Notes: a model not told the origin generated them from the sequence alone. A stretch of 64,000 nucleotides of DNA from Stomoxys calcitrans (GCF_963082655.1 NC_081553.1:44278260-44342259); one strand, 5' to 3'; shown: positions 9,901 to 20,573, counted from the first letter of the stretch. Made by a program: numbers and translations.

Positions 9901-11085
9901 TCGATGGATCCCCAGGCCCACTTTTTGGCCTGGGGATTTGTTTTCGATTGCATGACCATAATACGGTCATGCAGGCGAAGATCCGGGCGGTCACGGAATG
10001 CGTGAGGTGCTTTGGTGTTAACACGGGGACGTCTAGTGTGAAGGTTTTTACCGACAGTAAACTGGTCATCAGGGCAATAACAAACAAGACGGTAATCTCT
10101 TGGAGTGTAAGATGGAGATCAACGCCTTCTCTGAGGATGGCACGATCCACCTCGTTTGAGGGCCGGGCCATGTCTAAGTAAGGGGTAATGAAAGAATAGA
10201 CGTTTTGGCAGTGAAGTCCAAAGGACTGGCGTCACTAAACTTGGTTAACGCGAAGCCTTTCGGGTCGATGCAGTCTGAGTTAAGGGGGCGGGCAACGAAC
10301 GACGATGAAGATGAAAATCCTAGGGGGAGATCTGGATCATGAATACAAGCCTATTTTTGTAAGGAAATAATGATGGATGTCAGTATATCTTTCGGTATCA
10401 TATCGGGACACATAGGACCACATGCTCACTTATAAAAATCGTTGCTGCAAGTGATAGCATGTAGGGCATGTGGGAAGGATGAGGAGACGTTGGAGAATTG
10501 CCTTGCCATTGCCAGGATTTCGCGGCTAACAGATACCTCCACTTAGGTGTGGCCACAACCAAGACGGTAAGCTCTTGGAGTGTAAGATGGAGATCAACGC
10601 CTTCTCTGAGGATGGCACGATCCACATCGTTTGGGGGTAATGGTGTAATGAAAGAACAGACGCTTTGGCAGTGAAGGCCAGAGGACTGCCTGCCGTCACT
10701 AAACTTGGTTAACCCGAAGCCCTTAGGGTCGATGAAGTCCGAGTCAAGGGCGTGGGCGACGAACGACGACGAAAATCCTATGCGGAGATCCGTATCACGA
10801 AGACAAGGCTATTTTTGAAAGGAAATACGAAGGAGGTCAGTATAGCCTTGGGTATCATAACGGGACTCATAGTACTACGTGCTCACTTATAAAAAATCGT
10901 TGCTGCAAGTGATAGCATGTGGGGAGGATGATGAGACGTTGGCGCATTTCCTATGTCATTGACAGACTTTCGCGGCTAACAGATACCGCCACTTAGGTGT
11001 GGACACAATACCAGACATGAACCAATTTAAGAGCTTGGCATGGAAAACAAATAAGGATTTTGTAAGTATCAAAGAAATCAGGAAA
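9901..11085 (+). mobile_element. LINE 3' fragment with 475-bp tandem duplication
   Basis: Same family as the LINE at 61-1762, here on the plus strand. It has RNase H (SVKVFTDSKLVIRAITNKT, about 10040-10090) and a zinc-knuckle region (IACRAC.., CLAIA, near 10455-10530). The block 10086-10560 is repeated as 10561-11010 with moderate divergence. It ends in GACATGAACCAATTTAAGAG and is followed directly by a SINE at 11086. No open frame survives across it. Confidence 0.75.
10086..11010 (+). repeat. 475-bp tandem duplication in LINE RNase H/tail
   Basis: AAGACGGTAA begins the first copy at 10086 and the second at 10561. Both continue with CTCTTGGAGTGTAAGATGGA and close with GCGGCTAACAGATACC.CCAC (10522 and 10972). 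The copies share most positions but have different small indels, so the duplication predates much of the decay. Confidence 0.85.
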
Positions 11086-11400
11086 GGCACCGTAGCGCAG
11101 AGGTTAGCATGTCTACCAATGATGTTGAACGCCTTGGTTTGAATCATGGCAGGACCATTAGAAAAATTATCAGCGGTGGTTATCCCTTCCTAATGCGGGT
11201 GACATTTGTGAGGTACTTTGCCATGTAAAAACTTTTCCCCAAAGAGGTTTAGCTCTGCGTAACGCCGTTCGGACTCTGTTATAATGGGGAGGTCCCTTAT
11301 CTTTGAGGTTAAAATTGAATCGAACAGAACTCATTGATTTTGTGAGAAGTTTGTCCCAGTTCCTTTATGGGATATTCATGGACAAAATTTGCAAATTAAG
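11086..11400 (+). mobile_element. tRNA-derived SINE, near full length
   Basis: The tRNA-like head (GCACCGTAGCGCAGAGGTTA, B-box GGTTTGAATC at about 11137) is followed by the family body: CAGCGGTGGTTATCCC, GTGAGGTACTTTGCCATGTA, CCAAAGAGGTTTAGCTCTGC, GCCGTTCGGACTC and TCATGGACAAAATTTGC. A SINE of this kind is transcribed by RNA polymerase III from the internal A and B boxes and copied by a LINE. It sits immediately after the LINE tail. Confidence 0.8.
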
Positions 11401-11494
11401 CTTAAATTTGAAGCGGACAGCACTAAATTAGTATTGTGAGAAGTTAGTTTCCCTCTGATTTGATCCATAAGGGAATGCTTAGGAAACACTAAAA

Positions 11495-12010
11495 CCACAT
11501 AAAGCCATATAGACCAGTCTGGCGATAAAAACGCATTGTTTACACAATTTCACTGATGTTTTGATCCGAACCGAATATGGTTCAGATCGGAACATATGTA
11601 AATAAAGCTTCTACATAGACCGCTCTGCAAATTTTGGGTTTTTAGCCTGCAACACCCTCATTTATTAGTCGATTTCAATAACATTTGAAACATTGAGTTG
11701 CATTAATCCTTCGGGCCCTGTATAATCCACATCAGACCATATTTAGATGTAGCTGCCATATAGGTCGATCTGCTGATTTAGGGTCTTAAGCCCTTAAAAG
11801 GCACATCTATTAGCCGATTTTTCAAAATTTGAAACAATGGACCTATCTTGCAATTCAGGGTCTTAATCGCGTAAGAAGCGGATTTTTTGCCCGATTTCGC
11901 TGAAACTGTGGCATGTATAAACCTTCGCGGCACCTGAATCAAATATTATTCATACATAGCTATGGATATGATATTGATACTATAACTCGTATGATGGTAG
12001 GTATCCAAAT
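11495..12010 (+). mobile_element. Highly diverged HINE-A-like array
   Basis: Scattered unit landmarks remain: AGCCATATAGACCAG, GTAGCTGCCATATAGGTCGA, GATTTAGGGTCTTAAGCCC, CATTTATTAGTCGATTTCA and a final GGTAGGTATCCAAATTT. No intact ends. It is clearly older than the other copies. Confidence 0.55.
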
Positions 12011-12917
12011 TTTTTTTTTCCTTAAAACTTAATTTTAATTTTTTCTTTATGATGACGATGTTATTTGTCTTTCTTTGTATTTAATGCAGAATTTTCATTT
12101 GTACCGTTTTAAGAAAAACATTCTTATAATATGTTTGCATTCTTCACTAATTTATTGGGCTACAATGATAAACAGACTAATATTTATTTTTTTGCTGTTA
12201 GCTGTCGCCGTTAGTAGCGTCTAATGGTGTAGTTTAGATTTCCGTAACACCTGTTCTAGTTCTTGCTCCGAAATTGCCCCACGGCACCAAAACTCCAACT
12301 AAGTCCATGATGTCCCCTCTAAGCTATTGCAAAGTGGTGCCATTCTCTCATTTTGCTAATTGTTGCCATTTGCCAACCATTGCCTGGCCTTTTGCCAATA
12401 GAAAGTCCAATGGAGCCGTTTAATAGATTTTTAACATTAACTGTCAGTTGATACGTTAACTTATTCTTCCGCCAATGTCATTGCAGCATGCCGCCGAAAG
12501 ACATTGTCGTTAAATACGAATACGAACTAATATGAATGGCACTCATAAGTAAAATAACCAAGTATTCCTCCCAATTTCCTTGTTTACCCCAGGCAGATCT
12601 TAGTTTTCCTGTCTTGGAATGAGCGTTTTTGCTATGGGCTTACTTTGCTGTCTCTAAAGTGTCTGCACTAGAACAAATGACTTCGTGCAATTCGATACTT
12701 GAAAGACATTCACTTTAGAGACAATATTTGTTGGCTCCTATATAAACGAAATGATGTGCTTTTTATCTTCATTTGTCTCTGTGTTGTGTTGAGAGGATTT
12801 AGAACAGATGAAAAAGTTTTTTTTTGTTATACTTAAGCGGTTGATATTATAAACTAAAAATTGGTTTAAGAATATTTACTTAAAATGGGTTCTATAGAAA
12901 ATATTCAAAAATTGATT
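12011..12917. other. Single-copy-looking intergenic or intronic DNA
   Basis: No repeat of this window and no coding frame worth reporting. Base composition is mixed and not low-complexity. Confidence 0.4.
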
Positions 12918-13154
12918 GTAGAGTTGCCCAAAAAGTAATTGCGGATTTTTTTAAAGAAAGTAAATGCATTTTTAATAAAACTTTGAATGAACTTTAATCA
13001 AATATACTTTTTTACACTTTTTTTCTAAAGCAAGCTAAAAGTAACAGCTGATAACTGACAGAAGAAAGAATGCAATTACAGAGTCACAAGCTGTGAAAAA
13101 ATTTGTCAACGCCGAATATATGAAAAATCCGCAATTACTTTTTGGGCAACATAA
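12918..13154 (+). mobile_element. MITE-M copy 1
   Basis: The left end GAGTTGCCCAAAAAGTAATTG and right end CAATTACTTTTTGGGCAAC are inverted repeats. The body TAAAAGTAACAGCTGATAAC and GCAATTACAGAGTCACAAGC is shared with five other copies. Terminal bases are slightly eroded. Confidence 0.85.
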
Positions 13155-13163
13155 TATTTTGCG

Positions 13164-16123
13164 TTTTTATACCCACTACCGAAGGATGGGGGTATATTCA
13201 TTTTGTCATTCCGTTTGCAACACATCGAAATATCCATTTCCGATATATATTCTTGATCAGCGTAAAAATCTAAGACGATCTAGACATGTCCGTCCGTCTG
13301 TCTGTTGAAATCACGCTACAGTCTTCAAAAATAGAGATATTGAGCTGAAATCTTGCACAGGTTCTTTTTTATACCCACCACCGAAGGATGGGGGTATATT
13401 CATTTTGTCATTCCGTTTGCAACACATCGAAATATCCATTTCCGACCCTATAAAGTATATATATTCTTGATCAGCGTGAAAATCTAAGACGATCTAGCCA
13501 TGTCCGTCCGTCTGTCCGTCTGTTGAAATCACGCTACAGTCTTTAAAAATAGAGATTTTGAGCTGAAATTTTGCACAGATTCTTTTTTTGTTCATAAGCA
13601 GGTTAAGTTCGAAGATGGGCTATATCGGACTATATCTTGATATAGCCGCCATATAGACCGATCCGCCGATTTAGGGTCTTAGGCCATAAAAGCTACATTT
13701 ATTACTCGATTTTGTTGAAATTTGGGACAGTAAGTTGTGTTAGGCCCTTCGACATCCTTTGTCAATTTGGCTCAGATCGGTCCAGATTTGGATATAGCTG
13801 CCATATAGACCGATCCTCCGATTTAGGGTCTAAGGCCCATAAAAGCCACATTTATGGTCCGATTTCGCTGAAATTTGGGACAGTGAGTTGTGTTAGGCCC
13901 TTTGACATATTTCTTTAATTTGGTCCAGATCGGTTAAGATTTGGATATAGCTGCCATATAGACCGATCCTCCGATTTATGGTCTTAGGCCCACAAAAGCC
14001 ACATTTATTATCCGATTTTGATGAAATTCGGGACATTGAATTGTGTAAGGCCCATCGACATCCTTCGTTAAATTGGCCCAGATCGGTTCAGATTTGGATA
14101 TAGCTGCCGATCCTCCGGTTTAGGGTCTTAGGCCCAAAAAGCCACATTTATTATCCGATTTTGATGAAATTCGGAGCAGTGAATTGTGTAAGGCCCATCG
14201 ACATCCTTCGTTAATTTGGCTCAGCTCAGTCCAGATTTGGATATAGCTGCCATATAGATCGATCCTCCGATTTATGGTGTAAGGCCCATAATAGCCACAT
14301 TCATTATCCGATTTTGCTGAAATTTGAGACAGTGAGTTGTGTTTGGCCGTTCGACGTCTTCTTCAATTTGGTTCAGATCGGTTCAGATTTGGATATAGCT
14401 GCCATATAGACCGATTTCTTGATTTATGGTTTTGGGCCCATAAAATGCTCACTTATTGCCCGATGTCGCCGAAATTTGGAACAGTGAGTTAAGTTAAGCC
14501 CCTTGACATACTTCTGCAATATCGCACAGATCGGTCCAGATTTGGATATAGCTGCCATATAGACCGATATCTAGGTTTTAGGTTTTGGGGCCATAAAAGA
14601 CGCATTTATTGTCCGATGTCGCTGAAATTTGAGACAGTGAGTTTGGTTAGGCTCTTCGACGTCCTTCTTCAATTTTGCCCAGATCGGTCCAGATTTGAAT
14701 ATAGCTGCCATATAGACCGATCTCTGGATTTAAGGTTTAGGGCCCATAAAAGAGGCATTTATTGTCCGATTTCGCCGAAATTTGGGACAGTGCTTAGTGT
14801 TAGGCTCTTCGACATGTTTATGCAACTTGGCCCAAATCGGTCCAGATTTGGATATAGTTGCCATGTAGGCCGATATCTCGATTTAAAGTCTTGCCCCATA
14901 AAAGGCGCATTTATAATCCGATTTCACTGAAATTTGACACAGTGACTTATGTTTGGCTTTTCGACATGCGTGTCGTATATAGTTCAGATCGGTATGAGGT
15001 ATATGAGTATAAGGTATGAAATTTTTACCGAATTTTGATGAAAGGTGGTTTACATATATACCCGAGGTGGTGGGTATCCAAAGTTCGGCCTGGCCGAACT
15101 TAACGCCTTTTTACTTGTTTGTCCATAAGCAGGTTAAGTTCGAAGATGGGCTATATCGGACTTTATCTTGATATAGCCCCCATGTAGACCGATCCGCCGA
15201 TTTAGGGTCTTAGGCCCATAAAAGCCACATTTATTGCTTGATTTTACCAAAATTTGAGACAGTATAGCTGCCATATAGATCGATCCTCCGATTTATGGTG
15301 TAAGGCCCATAAATGCCACACTCTTTATCCGATTTTGCTGAAATTTGGGACAGTGAGTTGTGTTAGGCCTTTTGACATATTTCTTCAATTTGGTCCAGAT
15401 CGGTTCAGATTTGGATATAGCTGCCATATAGACCGATTTCTTTATTTAAGGTTTTGGGCCCACAAGAGGCGCATTTATTGTCCGATGTCGCTGGAATTTG
15501 AGACAGTGAGTTAGGTTAAGTACCTTGACATACTTCTGCAATATCGCACAGATCGGTCCAGATTTGGAAATAGCTGCCATATAGACCGATATCTAGGTTT
15601 TAGGTTTTGGGGCCATAAAAGACGCATTTATTGTCCGATGTCGCTGAAATTTGAGACAGTGAGTTTGGTTAGGCTCTTCGACGTCCTTCTTCAATTTTGT
15701 CCAGATCGGTCCAGATTTGAATATAGCTGCCATATAGATCGATCTCTGGATTTAAGGTTTAGTTGTCCTATTTCGCCGAAATTTGGGACAGTGCTTTGTG
15801 TGGGGCTCTTCGACATTTTTTTGTAACTTGGCCCAAATCGGTCCAGATTTGGATATAGCTGCCATGTAGACCGATATCTCGATTTAAAGTCTTCGCACCA
15901 TAAAAGGCGCATTTATAATCCGATTTCATTGAAATTTGGCACAGTGACTTATGTTCGGCTTTTCGACCTCCGTGTCGTATATAGTTCAGATCGGTATGAG
16001 GTATATGAGTATAAGGTATGACATTTTCACCGAACTTTGATGAAAGGTGGTTTACATATATACCCGAGGTGGTGGTGGTTATCCAAAGTTCAGCCCGGCC
16101 GAACTTAACGTCTTTTTACTTGT
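13164..16123 (+). mobile_element. Outer HINE-A, split by an inner HINE-A
   Basis: The outer element consists of a 5' block (13164-13370: head, GACCC-like core with a small deletion, GTCCGTCCGTCTGTCTG, CACGCTACAG, ending GGTTCTTTTTT) and the rest of the element (15118-16123, starting TTTGTCCATAAGCAGGTTAA). These two parts are contiguous in every other HINE-A copy (…TTCTTTTTTTGTCCATAAGC…). The inner element fills the gap exactly at the T-run. The outer array includes five or six 153-bp units and ends in TTCAGCCCGGCCGAACTTAA and TTTTTACTTGTTTT. Confidence 0.85.
13371..15117 (+). mobile_element. Inner HINE-A, complete, nested in HINE-A
   Basis: It begins ATACCCACCACCGAAGGATG (preceded by the host element's T-run). 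It has the canonical core GACCCTATAAAGTATATATA, a GTCY run and an array with anchors at 13658, 13810 and 13963 (152 and 153 bp apart). The next unit (14107) is shortened by loss of about nine bases. It ends GGTGGTGGGTATCCAAAGTT, a hairpin with one changed base (TTCGGCCTGGCCGAA) and CGCCTTTTTACTTGTTT at 15117-15120. Length about 1.75 kb. Confidence 0.85.
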
Positions 16124-16914
16124 TTTCCGATGTCGCCGAAATTTTGGACAGTGAATTGTGTTAGTCTCTTCAATATTTTTCTTGAACTTGGCCCAGATCG
16201 GTCCAGATTTGGATATAACCGCCACATAGACCGATCTCTTGATATAAGCTTTTTGGGCCAATAAAAGGCTCATTTATTGTCCGATTTCACCGAAATTTGT
16301 GACAGTGAGTTAAGTTAAGCCCTTCGACATTTTTCTTCAACTAGGCCCAAATCGGCCAAGATTTGGATATAGCTGCCGTATAGACCGATATCTCGATTTA
16401 AAGTCTTGGCCCCATAAAAGGCCCATTTATATTCCGATTTCACTGAAATTTTACACAGTGACTTATGTTAGGCTATTTGACATCCGTGTCGTATATGGTT
16501 CCGATTGGGTTGAAATTTTGCATGCAGTGTTTTGTTACGACTTCCAACACTTGGGTGAAGTGAAGTATGGTTCAAATGGGTCTATAACCTGATATAGCTT
16601 CCATATAAACCGATCTCCCGATTTGACATCTTGAGCTCCTGGGAGCCGAAATTTTTATCCGATTTGGCTGAAATTTCGCACGTAGTGTTCTGCTGTGAAT
16701 CTCGACAACTATACCGAATACGGTTGAAATCAGTCTATAACCTGTCAAAGCTTCCATATTAGATCTCTGTTCTACCTGATTTGTTAGTAAAGTAGATACG
16801 TAGAGTATAATTATGCCCTAAAACTAAATTTATTTGAATCAATTTTTAACAGATTCCATTGAGGTGGATTCTCAAGATTCGGCACGGCCGAACTAAACAA
16901 GTCTTTACTTATTT
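16124..16914 (+). mobile_element. Chimeric HINE: A-type array, E-type 3' half
   Basis: It starts inside an A-type unit (CCGATGTCGCCGAAATTTT). From about 16500 it switches to E/B-type units (TGCAGTGTTTTGTTACGACT, GATCTCCCGATTTGACATC). It ends with an E-type tail: AACAGATTCCATTGAGGTGG, hairpin TTCGGCACGGCCGAA, then GTCTTTACTTATTTT. The 5' block is missing. Confidence 0.65.
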
Positions 16915-17568
16915 TATGTTTTAAGGTCTTTTTTGATGTTTCTTCCATTTTGGACCTAATTTGAGAAGTGCATCGTCAACGTAAAATTTCATTACTTTAA
17001 TAAATACTTCATTTAACCGCCCTTTATGAGATTTTATTGAGCATAATTTTGCCCATACACTCATTATTTTCTGAACAAAGTCAAAGCCTGTGGTTTTTAT
17101 GGTCGCCACAGCCACAGGTAGAGAGTACCATGGGTAATGGCCATAAGCATCCGGCAGTTCCTTTTATGACTCAGCTTTTATTTGATGTCCAACAAGCAGG
17201 CAGTTGCTGCTGCCGTTTGACGCAAACTTCCACCCAATACCAAATTGCGCTGAGACGCGCTTTGAACTTCGCACAAGAAAAGAAATTGTTTCATTGATTA
17301 GCAGTGGCGGCAGTCTTTGTACTTTAAGCAGCCAACTTGCCTTCCTCTATTCAGAATGCTTATTTCCACTTGAATGAGTTAAATTGCGGCTACTTAAGAA
17401 AAAATGCCGCCGCCTACATCACGTCGACTGTATTTGTTCAAAATTATGAACATTTTTCTTTTTAACGACAACGTCATCATCATCATTATTGTCTGGAGTT
17501 AATTTGAGAAACGTTTTATCAAGGTAATTAGAATTTTTACCATAGTAGTATTGACTTTATTCGAAATA
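16915..17568. other. Single-copy-looking DNA, no gene seen
   Basis: Two short overlapping frames on opposite strands (16921-17115 minus, 17037-17297 plus) show no recognisable motif. A CATCATCATCATTATT run is near 17478. Confidence 0.4.
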
Positions 17569-18570
17569 AACAAATGAAAAGGCATTAAGTTTGATTAGAT
17601 CGAACTTGGGTACCCCCCACTTCGGAAATATTGGGTTGCCCAAGAAGTAATTGCGGATTTTTAAGAAGAAAGTAAATGCATTTTTAATAAAACTTAGAAT
17701 GAACTTTAATCAAATATACTTTTTTTACACTTTTTTTCTAAAGCAAGCTAAAAGTAATAGCTGATTACTGACAGAAGAAAGAATGCAATTACAGAGTCAC
17801 AAGCTGTGAAAAAATTTGTCGACGCCGACTATATGAAAAATCCGCAATTTCTTTTTGGCCAACCCAATATATACTCGCTATATTTCGAACAAATCTGGTG
17901 AAAATGCACCATTTCCGAACCCATTGCAGCTTTATAAAAGTATCGTCCGGCTCTCCGACTCTGCGCACATGTTCCAAATTTCAGCGAAAACGCTTTATAA
18001 ATGGACCTTCTAGGGGTTCAGGATTGAAGATTCGAAGATCAATTTTTAAGACCGATATATCCAAGTATGTTCCGATATGCATCATATTCAAGACAGATAT
18101 CGAGGACTCCAATACAAATGACTTTACCAAATTTCAGCGAAAACGACATTTAAAGGTGAAAAACTTTCATTCGGGTGGGGGTCTATATTGGAACTTTATC
18201 CAAATATGGTCCGATCAAAACCACACTTGGGACTAATATCGAGGGGGTCTAACACAACTTACTATGCCAAATTTCATCGAAATCGGATAAAAAATATCCG
18301 ATTTATGGCACCAAGGCTTAAAATAGTGAGATAGGCCTATATGACAGCTATATCCATATGTGGACCCATCTGGAGTACACTCTCAACGGGTGTCGGTTGG
18401 ACTAACAAAACTCACTGTGCCAAATTTCAGCGAAATCGGGTAATACATACGCATTCATGAGTGACACACCTTCAATTGGGAGGTCGGTATCTATGGAGAT
18501 TATATCTGAATATGGTCCCATATGGTGAAACATGCTCAGCATGGATGTCGAGATTCCTAACTTAACTCAA
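17569..18570 (-). mobile_element. Old HINE-A-like copy split by MITE-M
   Basis: The 3' tail (AACAAATGAAAAGGCATTAAG with decayed hairpin TTTGATTAGATCGAA) occupies 17569-17630. The MITE follows, then the array resumes at 17868 (CCAAATTTCAGCGAAA, GATAGGCCTATATGACAGCT, TATATCCATATGTGGACC). Units are strongly diverged. No 5' block is found before about 18570. Confidence 0.7.
17631..17867 (+). mobile_element. MITE-M copy 2, nested in HINE
   Basis: TTGGGTTGCCCAAGAAGTAA at the left and TTCTTTTTGGCCAACCCAA at the right; 237 bp. Flanked by TA at 17629-17630 and 17868-17869, the Tc1/mariner-type target duplication. It interrupts the HINE tail, so it is younger. Confidence 0.9.
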
Positions 18571-18769
18571 AACGGAAATTCGTCCACCAACATTTCATTG
18601 GTGGCAAGAGGACAACTTCTCACACATCCGATGCACAAAGTTGAAGTTCATGGCGCTTTGAAAGACCCCAATTCCTCCATGAACCCCATAATGTGAACGG
18701 ATTTTGGTAGAAATTCTTCATTTGGAATGTAAGCAAATTTTAATTTCGACGACTTAGCCTGCATACTTA
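18571..18769. other. Unassigned 200-bp segment
   Basis: A minus-strand frame (QAKSSKLKFAYIPNEEFLPK, then SVHIMGFMEELGSFKAP) is open here but is bounded on both sides by HINE sequence. I do not recognise the protein. It could be part of the HINE-C-like element whose tail follows. Confidence 0.3.
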
Positions 18770-18828
18770 AAGCGGTGTATTGTGTCATAAGGTCGACTTT
18801 GTACGACTTTAGCCAGTCTTTACTTGTT
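18770..18828 (+). mobile_element. HINE-C-like 3' tail remnant
   Basis: CGGTGTATTGTGTCATAAGG, then the decayed hairpin GTCGACTTTGTACGAC and TTTAGCCAGTCTTTACTTGT. The order and spacing match the HINE-C end at 41941-42001 (GGTGTAGGGTAATATATAGT, then CGGCTCCGCCCGAG). The next HINE starts exactly at its end. Confidence 0.5.
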
Positions 18829-19706
18829 ATACCCACCACCGTAGGAAGGGTGGTATATTCATTTTGTCATTCCGCTTGCAACACATCGAAATATCAATTT
18901 CCGACCCTTCAAAATATATATATTTCGGATCGTGGTAAAGTTATATGTGTGTCTGTCCCTCTATCCGTCTGTCCGTCTGTTGTAATCACTCTACAGAGAG
19001 ATATTGAGCTGAAATGTGGCACAGATACATCTTCTTGATGCACGCTGGTTAAGTTTTTGAACGGGCCAAATCGGACCATATTTGTATATAGCTGCTATAT
19101 AGACCGATTTTCCGATAAAGTGTCTAATGCCCATAAAAACTTTATTTTTCATCCGATTTTGCTGAAATTTGAAACAGTGAGTAGTTTAAGGCTTCCCGAC
19201 AACTGACCTAAATATGGTTCAGATCGGACTATATTTAGATACAGCTGCTATAGGAACCGATCTCCCGATAAAGGGTCTGAAGGCCATAAAAGCTTTATTT
19301 TTTATCCGATTTGGCTGCAATTTTGCACACAGGGTTCTGTTATGACTTCCAACAACTGTGCTAAGTACGGTCCAAATCGGTAAAGAATATGATAAAGCTC
19401 CCATAAAAATCGATCTCCCGATTTGAGCCACTGGAACCCACAGTTTTCATGCGATTTGGCTGAAGTTAGTGTTCACAGAGTGTTCTGTTATGATTTCCAA
19501 CAACCCTTCTAAGTGCGGTCCAAATCGTTCAAGAACTTGATATAGCTCCCATGTAAACCGGTCTCTCGATCATTCTTTTTCGGTTCCTAGAACTTTAATT
19601 TTTGCGGGTTTGACAGAAGGTATGTAGAATAAAATTTTTAGCAGAATCCATGGTTTTGGGTTTCCAAGATTAGGCCCGGTCGAACTTAATATGTCTTTAC
19701 TTGTTT
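18828..19706 (+). mobile_element. Chimeric HINE: A' 5' half joined to E 3' half
   Basis: The 5' half (18828 to about 19310) has the A' head (TATACCCACCACCGTAGG), core GACCCTTCAAAATATATATA then TTTCGGATCGTGG, a short GTCY run and A' units (ATAAAGCTTTATTTTTTATC type). From about 19315 the units are E-type (GGGTTCTGTTATGACTTCCA, GATCTCCCGATTTGAGCC). The tail is E-type: GAATCCATGGTTTTGGGTTT, TTAGGCCCGGTCGAA and GTCTTTACTTGTTTT. Both ends are present, about 880 bp. Confidence 0.75.
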
Positions 19707-19929
19707 TGCTTGACAATAGTGTATGGACCTTGATGCCTCCACACCTAATACGGCTGAAACGTCTTTTAACCAAAGTCGAAACGCATCCCATAGAGGTTGG
19801 TGTTTTGTAATCTCTGGCATTTCTTTTTCATTGCTGAAACCTCTGATCATTAGGCTCGTCTCGAAAGAGAAACATACGAAACATTTTATGATTTTCCCGC
19901 TAACAGACGAAAAACTTGTAAACACTTAA
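19707..19929. other. Unassigned segment with an unrecognised open frame
   Basis: The minus strand is open for about 73 codons (EMPEITKHQPLWDAFRLWLK is its most protein-like part) before running into the HINE tail at 19706. It lies between a HINE end and an RTE-type LINE tail, so it may be LINE 3' sequence or a captured fragment. I do not recognise a domain, and there is no start or splice context. Confidence 0.3.
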
Positions 19930-19984
19930 AGACGTTATTCTTACTTTACTTTAAGTGGCTATGACAGAACATTTGTTCGACTAA

Positions 19985-20573
19985 CCGAACTTAGAATGGC
20001 GTTCTAAGCGCCTCGATCTTCTGCGCTCATTCTTAAATCTCTGACACCAAGTTTCGAGGTATCTTCCACCACTTGATCTTTACATCTGGCTTTTGGTCTT
20101 TCCGGTTTGCGTGTACCACCGTGTTTGCCTTCAATAGACTTCTTTGCTGGAGCTTCTTCATCCATTCTGACAGCATAACCTAGCCAACGCATACAGCTCA
20201 TACAGCTCGTGCTTCATACGTCGCCTATATTCTCCATTAACGCAAACTGGTCCATATATTTTATGAAGAATCCTTCTCTCAAATACTCGAAGAACTGTCT
20301 CATCTGCTTTCACAAGTACCCATGCTTCAGAACCATATAACAGCACGGGTAGTATCAGTGTCTTGTAAAGTGTAGTCTTCGTCTGTCGAGAGGTGGCCTT
20401 GTTTCTAAACTGCTTACACAGGCCAAAATAGCATCTGTTTGCCAGTATTATTCTTCGCTTAATCTCAAAACTGGTGTCATTCGTTTCGGTAAAGGCGTTG
20501 CCGAGGTAGATAAACTTACTGACTGTCTCAAAGTTGTGGTTCCCAACTTTCTTCATTTTCTTTATCTGATCGG
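19985..20573 (-). pseudogene. RTE-like LINE reverse transcriptase C-terminal part
   Basis: The first frame (20556-20158) has ETVSKFIYLGNAFTETNDTS, then LYKTLILPVLLYGSEAWVL and VFERRILHKIYGPV. A frameshift follows, then a second frame (20201-20004) with MRWLGYAVRMDEEAPAKK. This is the standard end of RTE-like reverse transcriptases (YLG, LILPVLLYGSE.W, FE.RILR.IYGP, RWLGHV.RM). Only the C-terminal third is present. It is 5'-truncated by a HINE at about 20585. Confidence 0.8.

Noticed and set aside
13164..16914. CRISPR-like array because of regular repeats with variable parts
   Set aside because: Repeats are 153 bp with no short conserved repeat and unique spacer structure, and the context is a fly genome with transposon ends.
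18571..19925. Idea of one host gene on the minus strand interrupted by the HINE at 18828-19706
   Set aside because: The right edge of the lower fragment (18770-18828) matches a HINE-C-type 3' tail, so the two open pieces are not contiguous coding sequence. No shared domain was recognised.
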